Assembly: GCA_001275005.1 (NCBI GenBank)
Contig: JWZX01000828.1
Location: 1 to 21,825, forward strand
Direction: 5' to 3'
Origin: Chrysochromulina tobinii
Lineage: Eukaryota > Haptophyta > Prymnesiales > Chrysochromulinaceae
DNA length: 21,825 nt
In this document: positions 8,679 through 16,516 of the stretch, piece by piece
How the letters are laid out: each line of letters begins with the position of its first letter
Numbering within the stretch: the stretch's first letter is position 1
Made by a program: the position numbers and the translations under genes
The notes under the pieces: model-generated
What the model was told of the DNA's origin: nothing
The model's input: the letters and a program-made list of their open reading frames with translations, nothing else
The model's database searches: none

Positions 8679-9017
8679 GCGAGCAACGAGCACGATCGCC
8701 GGATCGCCGTGAAGACTCGGCCGTGCGTGTGAACGTTAACACGCGACAACCGTGTGTTTGAACGTTAACGCGACTGACGCGACAACCGGTGCTACGGCAC
8801 TGTTACTGCCTGCTCAGGATACACACACCTTACGAGACACGGAGCATGCGTGAAGATCGCCGTGAAGGACAACTTCAGTGTAAGAACTTGACAGAACCTG
8901 ACAGAACCTGACAGAACCATCATTATCGCTCATGCCGATGCGTCTCGCCTTCAAAAGAGTTGGGCGCAAGCTGCGAGCACGGTTGGATGCTTGATTTCAC
9001 ATCTAGTTCATCAGCGA
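8679..9017. other. intergenic region with two short repeat families
   Basis: This lies upstream of the 7734-8678 gene and downstream of the methyltransferase stop. It holds two copies of GAACGTTAAC (8731-8740, 8760-8769), each followed by acgcgacaacc, and three tandem copies of tgacagaacc (8889-8918). The first pair lies 53-91 bp upstream of the ATG at 8678 and may be promoter sequence. No gene is supported. Confidence 0.5.
8889..8918. repeat. 10-bp tandem repeat, three copies
   Basis: Three exact tandem copies of tgacagaacc in an intergenic stretch. Confidence 0.85.
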
Positions 9018-12000
9018 TCAGGTGCGAAGCCCCAGTTCCACAAGAATCGACCTGTTGTGCTCAATACTGGCCAGATTCTGTTTCTCATATTCAGATAGGC
9101 TATCCTCTGGCAGAAGATCGTCAGTGCCACGCAACGGCATGTACTTGGCGAAGGGCACACCAAGCTTTGAGAGACGTGGTTCAAGCCAGCAAGGCGGACC
9201 GGTGTGGCCAGCACTGCTGCTGCTGCTCCCTGAGCTTGATGAGCTGCCTCCAAGAGATGTGGTGCCTCTGCAGACGGCTGGAGCTTCCAGGCTCGCATAG
9301 AGCCTATCACGCGGGCCAGGCTTACCTATCGCAGCGAGGACCTCGACAGTGAACGCTTCAAACACGTTCAGACAAATTGTCTGTGCCACAGCTGTATACT
9401 GCACCTGCAATGTGCCCACCAGCCGAGGCCGCTCCTCAGGTCTGAAGCTGAACGAGGCAAGAATCTCGTCCGGGTGCAGCTTGCGCAAGTCGCCTGTGTT
9501 CAGCTCCTTGATCTCATGCACTGTGAGCGGCGTCTCCCGTGTCTCGAAGGCGCGGGACACGCACAACAGCGTACCTGGCGTCTTGAGCGAGCCGTACGAG
9601 CTCGTGGGCGAGCGCGCCCCTGATGGCCAGCCCAGGCCGACAACATGTGAGTGCTCATTGGCGAGCTTGAATTGAGTCGCGTTCAAGAATAGGTCCAGCC
9701 CAGTCGTGGTACTATATGGCTTGAGTACCGAACGCAATGCTGCGGGTTTGTTGGCTTGCGGTGGTGGCGGGGTGAATCGGTCGAAAGCAGCCTTGTCACG
9801 AAAGCCGACCAGCACCAGCCGCTCACGCACATTGGCACAACGAAAATGACTGCCAGAGACCACAAAGACCTTGACATAGTACCCAAGCTTTTTCAGGTGG
9901 TCGAGGCTGAGGAAGTTGAGGAGGTTTGGCACATTCTCGCAAATCAGGCACGGGTCGTAGATCCCAGCAGCAAGACGAGCCTGCAGCGCCTGAGCCATAA
10001 GTGAAAAGTTGTCACCGAAGGTTTCGTCCTTGAAACCGAGCCGCTTCCCTTCAGTTGAGAAGGGTTTGCAGCAGAAGCCACAATAGACTATCGTCGCTGG
10101 ACGGGCGACAGATGCGTCGGTACCCATCTTTGAGATGTTGTCCAACGGCGCGTGCCTAAAGTCAAAGGTGGCCAGGTAGGCTGCCCGTGCTTCCGGATCA
10201 ATGTCGCATGCACCGATGCACGCACCGCCTGCACGGTGACCGACCCTAGTAAAACCGCCGCACGGCCCGTGGGCCCAATCCATGAATGTCCATGCCGCTG
10301 CCGAGTACTCGTTGTCGGCGACCCACTTCTCGACGATCGACAGCTGCGGCACCACGGTGCGGCGCCAGATGGGAGTGCGGGTGCCATTGCGGCAATCGAT
10401 GAAGCAATCAGTGCAACTAGCACACAAGACCTCGGTCACGACGCTCTCTGCATCTGCCTCCAAACTCTTTATGTGCCAGCCCGAATTGAAACGCTGGGCG
10501 CAGCTAATATGCACCACATTCTTGCAGCCTTCGCCCTGCCCGCCACATAGCACCAAACCATCAATCAGCTGTGGGTTGTGGCAGCCAGCTGCAGTACACC
10601 GCCAGCCCTTTTGCTTGATGGTTTTCTGAATTGACTTTGAGCGGTTGGAAAAAGACCACTGATCCATCAGGCACGTGTGGCAGCCAGAATTCTGACTGCA
10701 AAGCCGCTCTGCATTGTGCCGTTTGGCAGCTGACGGACGCTTCCCTCCACCAAATTCGATTGCATCGTTGAACTTTAGGCACGAGATATGTGCCCATTCG
10801 CCATCAGAACGCTGCCGCATCATGCCATCACCACGTGCACACAGGCAGCACACGGCAGGCATCCCTGTGCCTTGCACATGCGTGCAGTGATCGCAAGTAA
10901 ATCGCATGTTCTTGGCGGCCGAGCGTCCAAACAATGGCCCATGTCTGGGCTGGCCGTAGCAGAAGAGGTGGACTGGCACACCACAAGCATCACAGAAGAT
11001 GATCTCGTTCGCATCACCAGGCTCCGAGCCGATGCGCTGGTCCAGTGTGCAACATACAGCGCACGCACGCATCTGCTCCTCGAGCAGCTGAGCACTTGGC
11101 TTGTTGCACAGCACGCCGTACAAGCATGTGCAAATAGCCCGCCAGTCTGCACATGCAACCTGCCCGGCGGAGCGATTCACGAGCCACTGGACCTTAATCT
11201 CAACATCGTCCAGATCCTCGCACTGCGTTAGACCATCATCGTAATTGATAAGGACAGTATTGCGGCCAGCCGGAGCAGCATCGTAGTTGACGTTGCCCCA
11301 ATACCATTCTTTATCTCCATCCCAGTACACGCGCACGCGGGAGGCAAGCAGCTTGCGGCATCGCGAGTGAAGGTATGCCGTGCAGCCAGGCCGTATGCAA
11401 GGGGAGGGTGCCTCTCCCTCATGCTCGCAAACCACCACCTCGCCTTCATTCTTGAAGTGGCTCGGCTCCACAAGGTTTGCACGGGCAGTGCCATCCGACG
11501 CGAAGTCATTAGGATTGCCCTCCCCGCACACGAGGCACGGCCGTTGGAAGTCCAGCTGGCACCCATGTGATTGGCATCGCCATCCTAATCGCTTATCGGT
11601 GTGAGCGCACGTCACGCTCGGATCACCTTCCTTTAACAGCTCGGGCACGCGCCGCACGCGCTCGCAATGAGCGTTGCACACTCGCATTCCCTTCACCACC
11701 GGATGGTCGGCAGTGGCGGGCGAATGGCATGATGGAACGTTGCATAAGGGTTTGCTTTTGAATTTTGCAACGATGGGAGTAGCGGGGAGCTTTGCTGGCC
11801 GGCGAGCTTGCTTGCTGATCGCAATCGTTACTGCACCGCCGGATGCAACGTTGGCACCAATTGCCACCGTGGAGCATGCTGCGACAGAGCACGATGTCTC
11901 GGCTGCAGTCTCAAGGCTGCTCACGCGGCACACAGTCGACTGCTCCCGAGTTTGCCTTGGATGATAGCCTGGTACGCTGAAACGGCGGCACAGCAGCCAT

Positions 12001-12329
12001 CGCCTGGCTATGACTGGGACTGGGAGCTCGCCTGGCTGCTGAGACTCGGAGCCGCTCAGGCGAGCTGGATGAATCAAAACCGGGAAGAAGGGAATTCCAA
12101 GAGGATCTGTTGCCTGTGGGCACTCGAAAGAAAAATTATCGCCGTCGAACCAGAACTTTTGTCCATCGCTGAACTCAATACGATGCTCCAAGTGCCTATC
12201 ATAGATTTGCGTGTCCACAATCATGCCCTGCTTCCACCGATTGCCCAACAAATTGTTGCGACCAAACGCCATTTTTCCAATGTCATCATGGTGCGGCTCA
12301 CCTCTCTTCGCTCTCTTCGCTCCATTCAT
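9018..12329 (-). CDS. Tudor/PHD/extended-PHD DNA (cytosine-5) methyltransferase
   Basis: An intronless 1103-residue frame; the start is ATG 12329 because the longer frame begins only at a GTG. Order of domains: a Tudor-like segment (about 30-70, EHRIEFSDGQKFWFDGDNF); a Cys/His-rich region (196-324); a second Tudor-like segment (329-382, VRVYWDGDKEWYWGNV to INYDDG); a classical PHD finger with ligands C423, C426, C446, C449, H454, C457, C479, C482; an extended-PHD-like zinc module (494-639, including WAHISC and VVHISC); and a C5 methyltransferase domain (about 672-1005). In the last, motif I is DWAHGPCGGF (684-693), motif IV is GFCCKPFS with Cys754 as the expected nucleophile, motif VI is ENV (798-800), motif VIII is NVRERLVLVG, and motif X is GTLQVQYTAVAQ. 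The tail has a Ser run. Predicted nuclear, reading histone marks and methylating cytosine. Motif IV departs from PCQ. Confidence 0.88.
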   Translation of the reverse strand: MNGAKRAKRGEPHHDDIGKMAFGRNNLLGNRWKQGMIVDTQIYDRHLEHRIEFSDGQKFWFDGDNFSFECPQATDPLGIPFFPVLIHPARLSGSESQQPGELPVPVIARRWLLCRRFSVPGYHPRQTREQSTVCRVSSLETAAETSCSVAACSTVAIGANVASGGAVTIAISKQARRPAKLPATPIVAKFKSKPLCNVPSCHSPATADHPVVKGMRVCNAHCERVRRVPELLKEGDPSVTCAHTDKRLGWRCQSHGCQLDFQRPCLVCGEGNPNDFASDGTARANLVEPSHFKNEGEVVVCEHEGEAPSPCIRPGCTAYLHSRCRKLLASRVRVYWDGDKEWYWGNVNYDAAPAGRNTVLINYDDGLTQCEDLDDVEIKVQWLVNRSAGQVACADWRAICTCLYGVLCNKPSAQLLEEQMRACAVCCTLDQRIGSEPGDANEIIFCDACGVPVHLFCYGQPRHGPLFGRSAAKNMRFTCDHCTHVQGTGMPAVCCLCARGDGMMRQRSDGEWAHISCLKFNDAIEFGGGKRPSAAKRHNAERLCSQNSGCHTCLMDQWSFSNRSKSIQKTIKQKGWRCTAAGCHNPQLIDGLVLCGGQGEGCKNVVHISCAQRFNSGWHIKSLEADAESVVTEVLCASCTDCFIDCRNGTRTPIWRRTVVPQLSIVEKWVADNEYSAAAWTFMDWAHGPCGGFTRVGHRAGGACIGACDIDPEARAAYLATFDFRHAPLDNISKMGTDASVARPATIVYCGFCCKPFSTEGKRLGFKDETFGDNFSLMAQALQARLAAGIYDPCLICENVPNLLNFLSLDHLKKLGYYVKVFVVSGSHFRCANVRERLVLVGFRDKAAFDRFTPPPPQANKPAALRSVLKPYSTTTGLDLFLNATQFKLANEHSHVVGLGWPSGARSPTSSYGSLKTPGTLLCVSRAFETRETPLTVHEIKELNTGDLRKLHPDEILASFSFRPEERPRLVGTLQVQYTAVAQTICLNVFEAFTVEVLAAIGKPGPRDRLYASLEAPAVCRGTTSLGGSSSSSGSSSSSAGHTGPPCWLEPRLSKLGVPFAKYMPLRGTDDLLPEDSLSEYEKQNLASIEHNRSILVELGLRT

Positions 12330-12640
12330 TGGTGCGGCGGCGGTGGCGGCGGCGGTGCGGCGCAAGCCTCGTGCAGACCCCGCGTGCAGACTCCCTCCGA
12401 TGCGGGGACGCTCGGTGTGTGTACCCGCACTGCTCTGTGGGGAGATGTACTGTACCAAAATGTTTCGGCGACTAAGGGCGTTCGTTATTCGAAAGAGATC
12501 ACAATCTTTTTGTGCGGTGCCCACGTCGGCGCCCCCGCGCGATACCGGTAAACGGCTCCCCCGGTGTCTTTTTACCGGTAAACGGATCTGACTTGCGCGA
12601 CCCACGTCTCGGCTGTGGTCGTCTCGGAACAGGGCGCTGG
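12330..12640. promoter_or_regulatory. divergent promoter between C5 methyltransferase and bL31 genes
   Basis: 311 bp between two divergent ATGs. It holds a GGC-rich tract (about 12334-12362) near the methyltransferase start and, nearer bL31, the element described separately at 12543-12585. The promoter role is inferred from the gene arrangement. Confidence 0.5.
12543..12585 (+). promoter_or_regulatory. repeated promoter/leader element, copy A
   Basis: TACCGGTAAACGG occurs twice (12543-12555 and 12573-12585). The core CCCGGTGTCTTTTTACCG (12560-12577) overlaps the second copy. The element ends 55 bp before the bL31 ATG. The same 18-bp core stands in the same sense upstream of the METTL13-like gene. 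Confidence 0.5.
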
Positions 12641-12969
12641 ATGCCGAAGAGTTTGAGACCGAACCTCTATCGCACGATCAAGATCGTCATGTCGGACGGC
12701 GCCACATTCCGCGTGCCGAGCGCCGTGCGCACCGTGGGCAACACGCTGCAGCTTGATCGCGACCCCGCAAATCACCCCGCCTACTTGGTGAGAGCGGCCG
12801 CCTCCCTTGCGCAAAGCCCGTGTGCAACCGAAGCTCACCGCGAGTCATCACCACCGCGTCCTGTTCTGCTGTGCAGGGTACGACCGATCAGTCGGGTATG
12901 CTTGGTCGTCGCGAGGAGCAGCGCCTTGAGCGAGTGCGGACCAAAACCAAGCAGGACCTCTTCGATTAG
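12641..12969 (+). CDS. mitochondrial large-subunit ribosomal protein bL31m, two exons
   Basis: Exons 12641-12787 and 12877-12969 encode 79 residues. Exon 1 gives MPKSLRPNLYRTIKIVMSDG, then ATFRVPSAVRT and LDRDPANHPAYL. This matches bacterial and mitochondrial bL31: a basic start, beta-strand V.M.DG..F..PS, then L..D...HPA. Exon 2 gives GTTDQSGMLGRREEQR and a basic tail ending KQDLFD. The zinc-binding cysteines of the C+ form of bL31 are absent, as in many organellar proteins. The protein is expected in the large subunit near the central protuberance. Mitochondrial rather than plastid location is inferred; no long targeting peptide is visible. It shares a divergent promoter with the cytosine methyltransferase. 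Confidence 0.8.
12788..12876 (+). other. spliceosomal intron, 89 bp
   Basis: Donor gtgaga at 12788 and acceptor ttctgctgtgcag ending at 12876, with a pyrimidine-rich stretch before the AG. It is phase 0. It divides the conserved bL31 core from the basic C-terminal tail. Confidence 0.8.
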
Positions 12970-13558
12970 TGAGTGTTGTGTAGGCAAGCGACACGCGTAC
13001 GTGTGCCGTGTACACATACAGTGAACGTTAACGATCCAGATGCCACGCTCTGCCTGACGCCGATTGCATGCGGGTCTCTTCACTCGGAAGCGTGCGGCGT
13101 GAGAACCAGAGATCCACCTCTTAGCTCTTACCTCTTTATTATTGACGCGGACCCGCGGCGCGGACCCTGCAGGGCCCAAGGGGGCCGGGGCACATGCGAT
13201 GCGACCGATGCCTCTCAGATGCCTCTGCCTCTCCTTTACGCTGCGCCATGCGCTCTTTCAGATCTCGCGGTCGCGGCCCGCGGACTCGCAGTAGTATAAT
13301 GCACGCCGGCGGTGCTTAGCCGCGCGCACCCACGCGATCCCCTGGGAGCTGGGTCGCTGCACTGGGTCGCCTCCGAGGCGACCTTCGAGAGCGCCCGTCT
13401 AAGCTCTTCTAAAAAGGACGTGAGTCACCGGGTTGTCACCGGTCCGCCGGCTACACCGCACACTACCTCTACCGGTACCTGAAGTCCGCCGTCCTCGGCC
13501 CCGCCTCGGATCTCCAGAAAAACTTGCTTAGAATAGTCGTCGAGCTCGTGTGCAAAAG
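12970..13558. promoter_or_regulatory. intergenic: 3' flank of bL31 and promoter of SLC18-like gene
   Basis: 589 bp between two plus-strand genes. A third copy of GAACGTTAAC lies at 13023-13032. An AT-rich patch (agtagtataatgc) lies near 13290 and a taccggtacc palindrome near 13472. No coding frame or RNA gene is supported. Confidence 0.35.
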
Positions 13559-15097
13559 ATGGCCCTCGGTGAGTCGCTGCTCGCTGAGCGCGATGACATC
13601 GATGCCATCGTGCTCAACAATGCGGCCATGTTAGCTGCGCGTCAACCCAAGCGCACAGTCGTCCTGGTCGTCGCGTTGGCCTTCTTCATCTTCACCTCAC
13701 TCGGCACGGTCATCATTCCAATCATGCCGCACGTGCTCACTCGGCAGCTGGACCTGTCCGAGATATACGTCTTCCCGCTATTCGCCGCCGGGCCCTTAGT
13801 TCAGCTAGTATTCGCGCCACTGCTAGGAAAGCTTGTCGACACGCATGGGCCCTTCTGGCCTCTGCTGATCGCTTTTGGCATCCTTGGTGCTTGCGCTGCA
13901 CTCTTTGGCGTAGCACTAGCCTTTGTGGCAGACGCCGTGCAGCCAGTGGACTTTTATGACGTGATGGGCGCAGCTGGCAGCGGCGAAGCTGGCAGCGGCG
14001 AGGCACCAATGTCGGTCGGCGCCAAACACACGATCTACGGGTGCCTCGTCCTCTCGCGCGCGATGCAAGGCCTCTCCTCGGCCACGATCATCTCCGGAGG
14101 CCTCGCCCTCGTCTCGTCCACACACCCTGATGAGGAGCGCGGTGGTGCGTCGGGCACCGCCATGTCTGGGCTCGCGCTCGGTGCTCTCTCGCCCATCATC
14201 GGCGGCTTCTTCGCACAGGCTGCCGGTCTTGCAGCCCCCTTCTACACCCTCGGCGGCTTAGTCCTCCTCGATGCTGCCCTCCTCATCTGCCTCCGCCCCA
14301 TGCTGCCAGCCTCCACCGCCACAGCGCCGCCGTCTGATGCCGCTGCGACGCCGTCTGCGGCGTCCAAGAGACCATTGTGGCGCCATCCGTCCGCCTTCAT
14401 CGTCGGCGCGACGATCGCCACCGGCAACCTCGCTTGCTCACTCACCGAGCCACTCGCCCCACTCTGGCTTGGTAACGGTCCCCTCCAATACGAATCGGGC
14501 CTCCAAGGCCTCATCTTCGGAGCGGCGACCGTCTCGTATTTCATCATGACGCCCCTCGCCGGCCAATGTGCGGATACTCGGAGGCGGCGGGTGCCGCAGC
14601 TGGTGGCGGGGCTCTGTGTGAACGCGCTTGGGCTCTGCCTCCTTGGCCTCGCACCCTGGGCGGGGACGCTCGCTGATCAGACCGATCGAGCGCAGATTGC
14701 ATTTCATTCGGTGCCCGTGATCGCCGCGGGCCTCTCACTCATTGGTGCTGGGCTAGCACTCATAGACACGCCATCGCTGCCCCTCCTCTCCTCTCTGGCA
14801 GAGGAGCATGGCGAGGCGGGTTTTGGAGAAGCTGGCGCCGTTCAGTCGACAGCCTTCGCCATAGGACAGACACTCGGACCGTTGCTTTCGCTCCCGCTGG
14901 TCTACGCATTCGACGCTGCAACGACCGCGCCGTGGCTCGCAGACGGCTTGGCGCCGTCAGCGTTTCCAGCGGCGGCATTGCACCTCGCCATGGTGCCCTT
15001 GCTCATCATATTCGTCAAGGTGCCGGAACCTCACTCCTCGTCCGCGGGCTCGTACGCTACGGAGCCGCTGCGGGCGGGCTCTATCAACGCTCCGTGA
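13559..15097 (+). CDS. SLC18/VMAT-like major facilitator superfamily transporter
   Basis: An intronless frame of 512 residues from ATG 13559; three codons upstream there is only a GTG. About 12 hydrophobic segments are visible, in two halves split by an Ala/Thr/Ser-rich loop (about residues 250-275). Family signals for SLC18 (vesicular amine/acetylcholine transporters) are TM1 ending VIIPIMPHVL, the loop-2/3 motif VQLVFAPLLGKLVDTHG, SRAMQGLSSA, DEERGGASGTAMSGLALG with APFYTLGGLVLLD, and TM7 LTEPLAPLWL with Glu297, matching an acidic residue conserved in VMATs. The TM1 aspartate that binds amine in animal VMATs aligns with Phe45, so amine transport is not assured. Expected to act in an internal or plasma membrane as a proton-coupled antiporter. 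Generic DHA1 drug/proton antiporter is the alternative. Confidence 0.85.
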   Translation: MALGESLLAERDDIDAIVLNNAAMLAARQPKRTVVLVVALAFFIFTSLGTVIIPIMPHVLTRQLDLSEIYVFPLFAAGPLVQLVFAPLLGKLVDTHGPFWPLLIAFGILGACAALFGVALAFVADAVQPVDFYDVMGAAGSGEAGSGEAPMSVGAKHTIYGCLVLSRAMQGLSSATIISGGLALVSSTHPDEERGGASGTAMSGLALGALSPIIGGFFAQAAGLAAPFYTLGGLVLLDAALLICLRPMLPASTATAPPSDAAATPSAASKRPLWRHPSAFIVGATIATGNLACSLTEPLAPLWLGNGPLQYESGLQGLIFGAATVSYFIMTPLAGQCADTRRRRVPQLVAGLCVNALGLCLLGLAPWAGTLADQTDRAQIAFHSVPVIAAGLSLIGAGLALIDTPSLPLLSSLAEEHGEAGFGEAGAVQSTAFAIGQTLGPLLSLPLVYAFDAATTAPWLADGLAPSAFPAAALHLAMVPLLIIFVKVPEPHSSSAGSYATEPLRAGSINAP

Positions 15098-15559
15098 TCC
15101 AGTTACGTTGTCGTGTAGTGAGATCCAGCCGAGGCTGCCGGATCACTGTGTATACAGTCTCTTCGCTCGGGCTCTTAAGTTGTGCACATCACCGCTCTGC
15201 GTAGCTACTCCAACCGTACTGCCGGCTCGCAGACCGGACGCACGTGCGGCGCCGCGGAGCCCGGCCGAGCTGCGCGCGGCCGCGCGGCGGCCGCGGGGGC
15301 GCGCCGGGCCGGGGGCGCGGCGTCTCCGACAGACGACTTCACAAATTCGAAATTGCGCGGTGAACGGTATATGTCAACTTACAATGTTCAAAATAGCATC
15401 AGGAAACGCCTCTCACGTGCACACACCGCGAGCGCTCCCACTGTGGCCTTCGCACAGCCCGAGGTGCGCCCTGACTTTGAGCTCTGGGGCCACGGCCTTG
15501 TGCACGTGCGTGAAGGCTGCTGTGGCCGTGAACACGCTGATCATCACACGCGGCGACCA
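15098..15559. other. convergent intergenic region with very GC-rich core
   Basis: Between the stop codons of two convergent genes. About 15235-15325 is almost entirely G and C (gcgcgcggccgcgcggcggc and similar). The rest has no supported gene. Open frames here lack start context and family features. Confidence 0.45.
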
Positions 15560-16156
15560 TCAACGTCGGCGACCGACTCCGCGACCGAAGGACTGTTCCC
15601 ATTTGCGCTTCTTGGGCACCGCTGTCATCTGGGCCACGAACCCTTTGCCTACCTGAGCCTCAATCGCTAAGAGCAACGAATTGTCTAAATTGAGCGCAAA
15701 TCTCTTTGCGAGTCGCCGCCTGGCCGACTCTATGGCCCTCGCCTCTGCAAGCTCGATGGCCGATGAGCGTGAGGGCTGCTTCTGCGATTGGCCACTGCCC
15801 GTCTCGTCGTGCATGTGCTCGGGGGCAGCGTCCGGATGCAGTGCCATCAAAGAAAATACGACGCTGACACTGGCTGCCCAGGTGGTGCCACTGCCACCGA
15901 CGACGTCAGGACGTTCCTCTGGCTCTGCAAAGTCGACTTCCGAACGGGACAGCTCCGTATCCCATGCGTCACGCCCACCGAGTGCGGCATCCAGCACGAG
16001 GCAATCTCTCCGCACGCACACGCTCGCATTCGCAATCGCATCGGCATACTTGCTCGCGGGTGCCGGCGGTGGAGCCAATTCCGCGAGACCTTCGCTTGCG
16101 AGCAATGCTTGTATCTGCGCGTCATCCAGCGTTTCCTCTGCAGCAAAAGCTTGCAT
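15560..16156 (-). CDS. unassigned protein with a classical nuclear-localisation-like motif
   Basis: 198 residues from ATG 16156 (MQAFAAEETLDDAQIQALL). The frame is open for 99 more codons upstream but without a preferred ATG, and that part lacks coding character. The N-terminus is acidic and helical. The middle is acidic and Ser/Gly rich with a short hydrophobic patch (VVFSLMALHP). The C-terminal third is a basic helix (ESARRRLAKRFALNLDNSLL) followed by VPKKRKWEQSFG, a good match to a monopartite nuclear import signal. No enzyme motif is seen. The hydrophobic patch could be part of an unspliced intron, since GT and AG sites flank it, but the frame does not require one. Function unknown. Confidence 0.5.
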   Translation of the reverse strand: MQAFAAEETLDDAQIQALLASEGLAELAPPPAPASKYADAIANASVCVRRDCLVLDAALGGRDAWDTELSRSEVDFAEPEERPDVVGGSGTTWAASVSVVFSLMALHPDAAPEHMHDETGSGQSQKQPSRSSAIELAEARAIESARRRLAKRFALNLDNSLLLAIEAQVGKGFVAQMTAVPKKRKWEQSFGRGVGRRR

Positions 16157-16516
16157 TGTGCAACGCCGGCAAGCGATGGGTGGGTGAGCGCTGACAGCCC
16201 TCAATAGTCTGGCGGAACAATTGTATGCTGTGAAAATGTCGCTGTGAATAGTATCGCTGTGCCGTGAATTCTTCACCACCGAAGAGACCTTAAAACTTGT
16301 CAGTGTGAGGTCTCCGGACGGTATCCGGACGATGACGTGAACGGGTTCAGCGTGACGCACAAGGTCAAAATGAAACACACAAACACTGAGGCAGGTCAAC
16401 ACGGATGGCGTGATCCGTGAAGTTTGTTCTCCGACAAAATGTGAAGAATTCACGCACCGAGAATGTGACCGAAGTCATCATTTCCCCCAATCCGGGTCTT
16501 CCTTAGAGCTGCTTCC
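16157..16516. promoter_or_regulatory. intergenic: upstream of 15560-16156 gene, with short inverted and direct repeats
   Basis: 360 bp between a minus-strand start and the stop of the next minus-strand gene. GTGAATTCTTCAC (16263-16275) and its exact reverse complement GTGAAGAATTCAC (16441-16453) bracket 165 bp. tccggacg occurs twice at 16313-16331. No gene is supported. Confidence 0.4.

Noticed and set aside
9205-9240. GCT/CTG-type triplet run as an unstable repeat expansion
   Set aside because: It is short, interrupted and encodes a Ser-rich linker in the methyltransferase tail; ordinary for a disordered segment.
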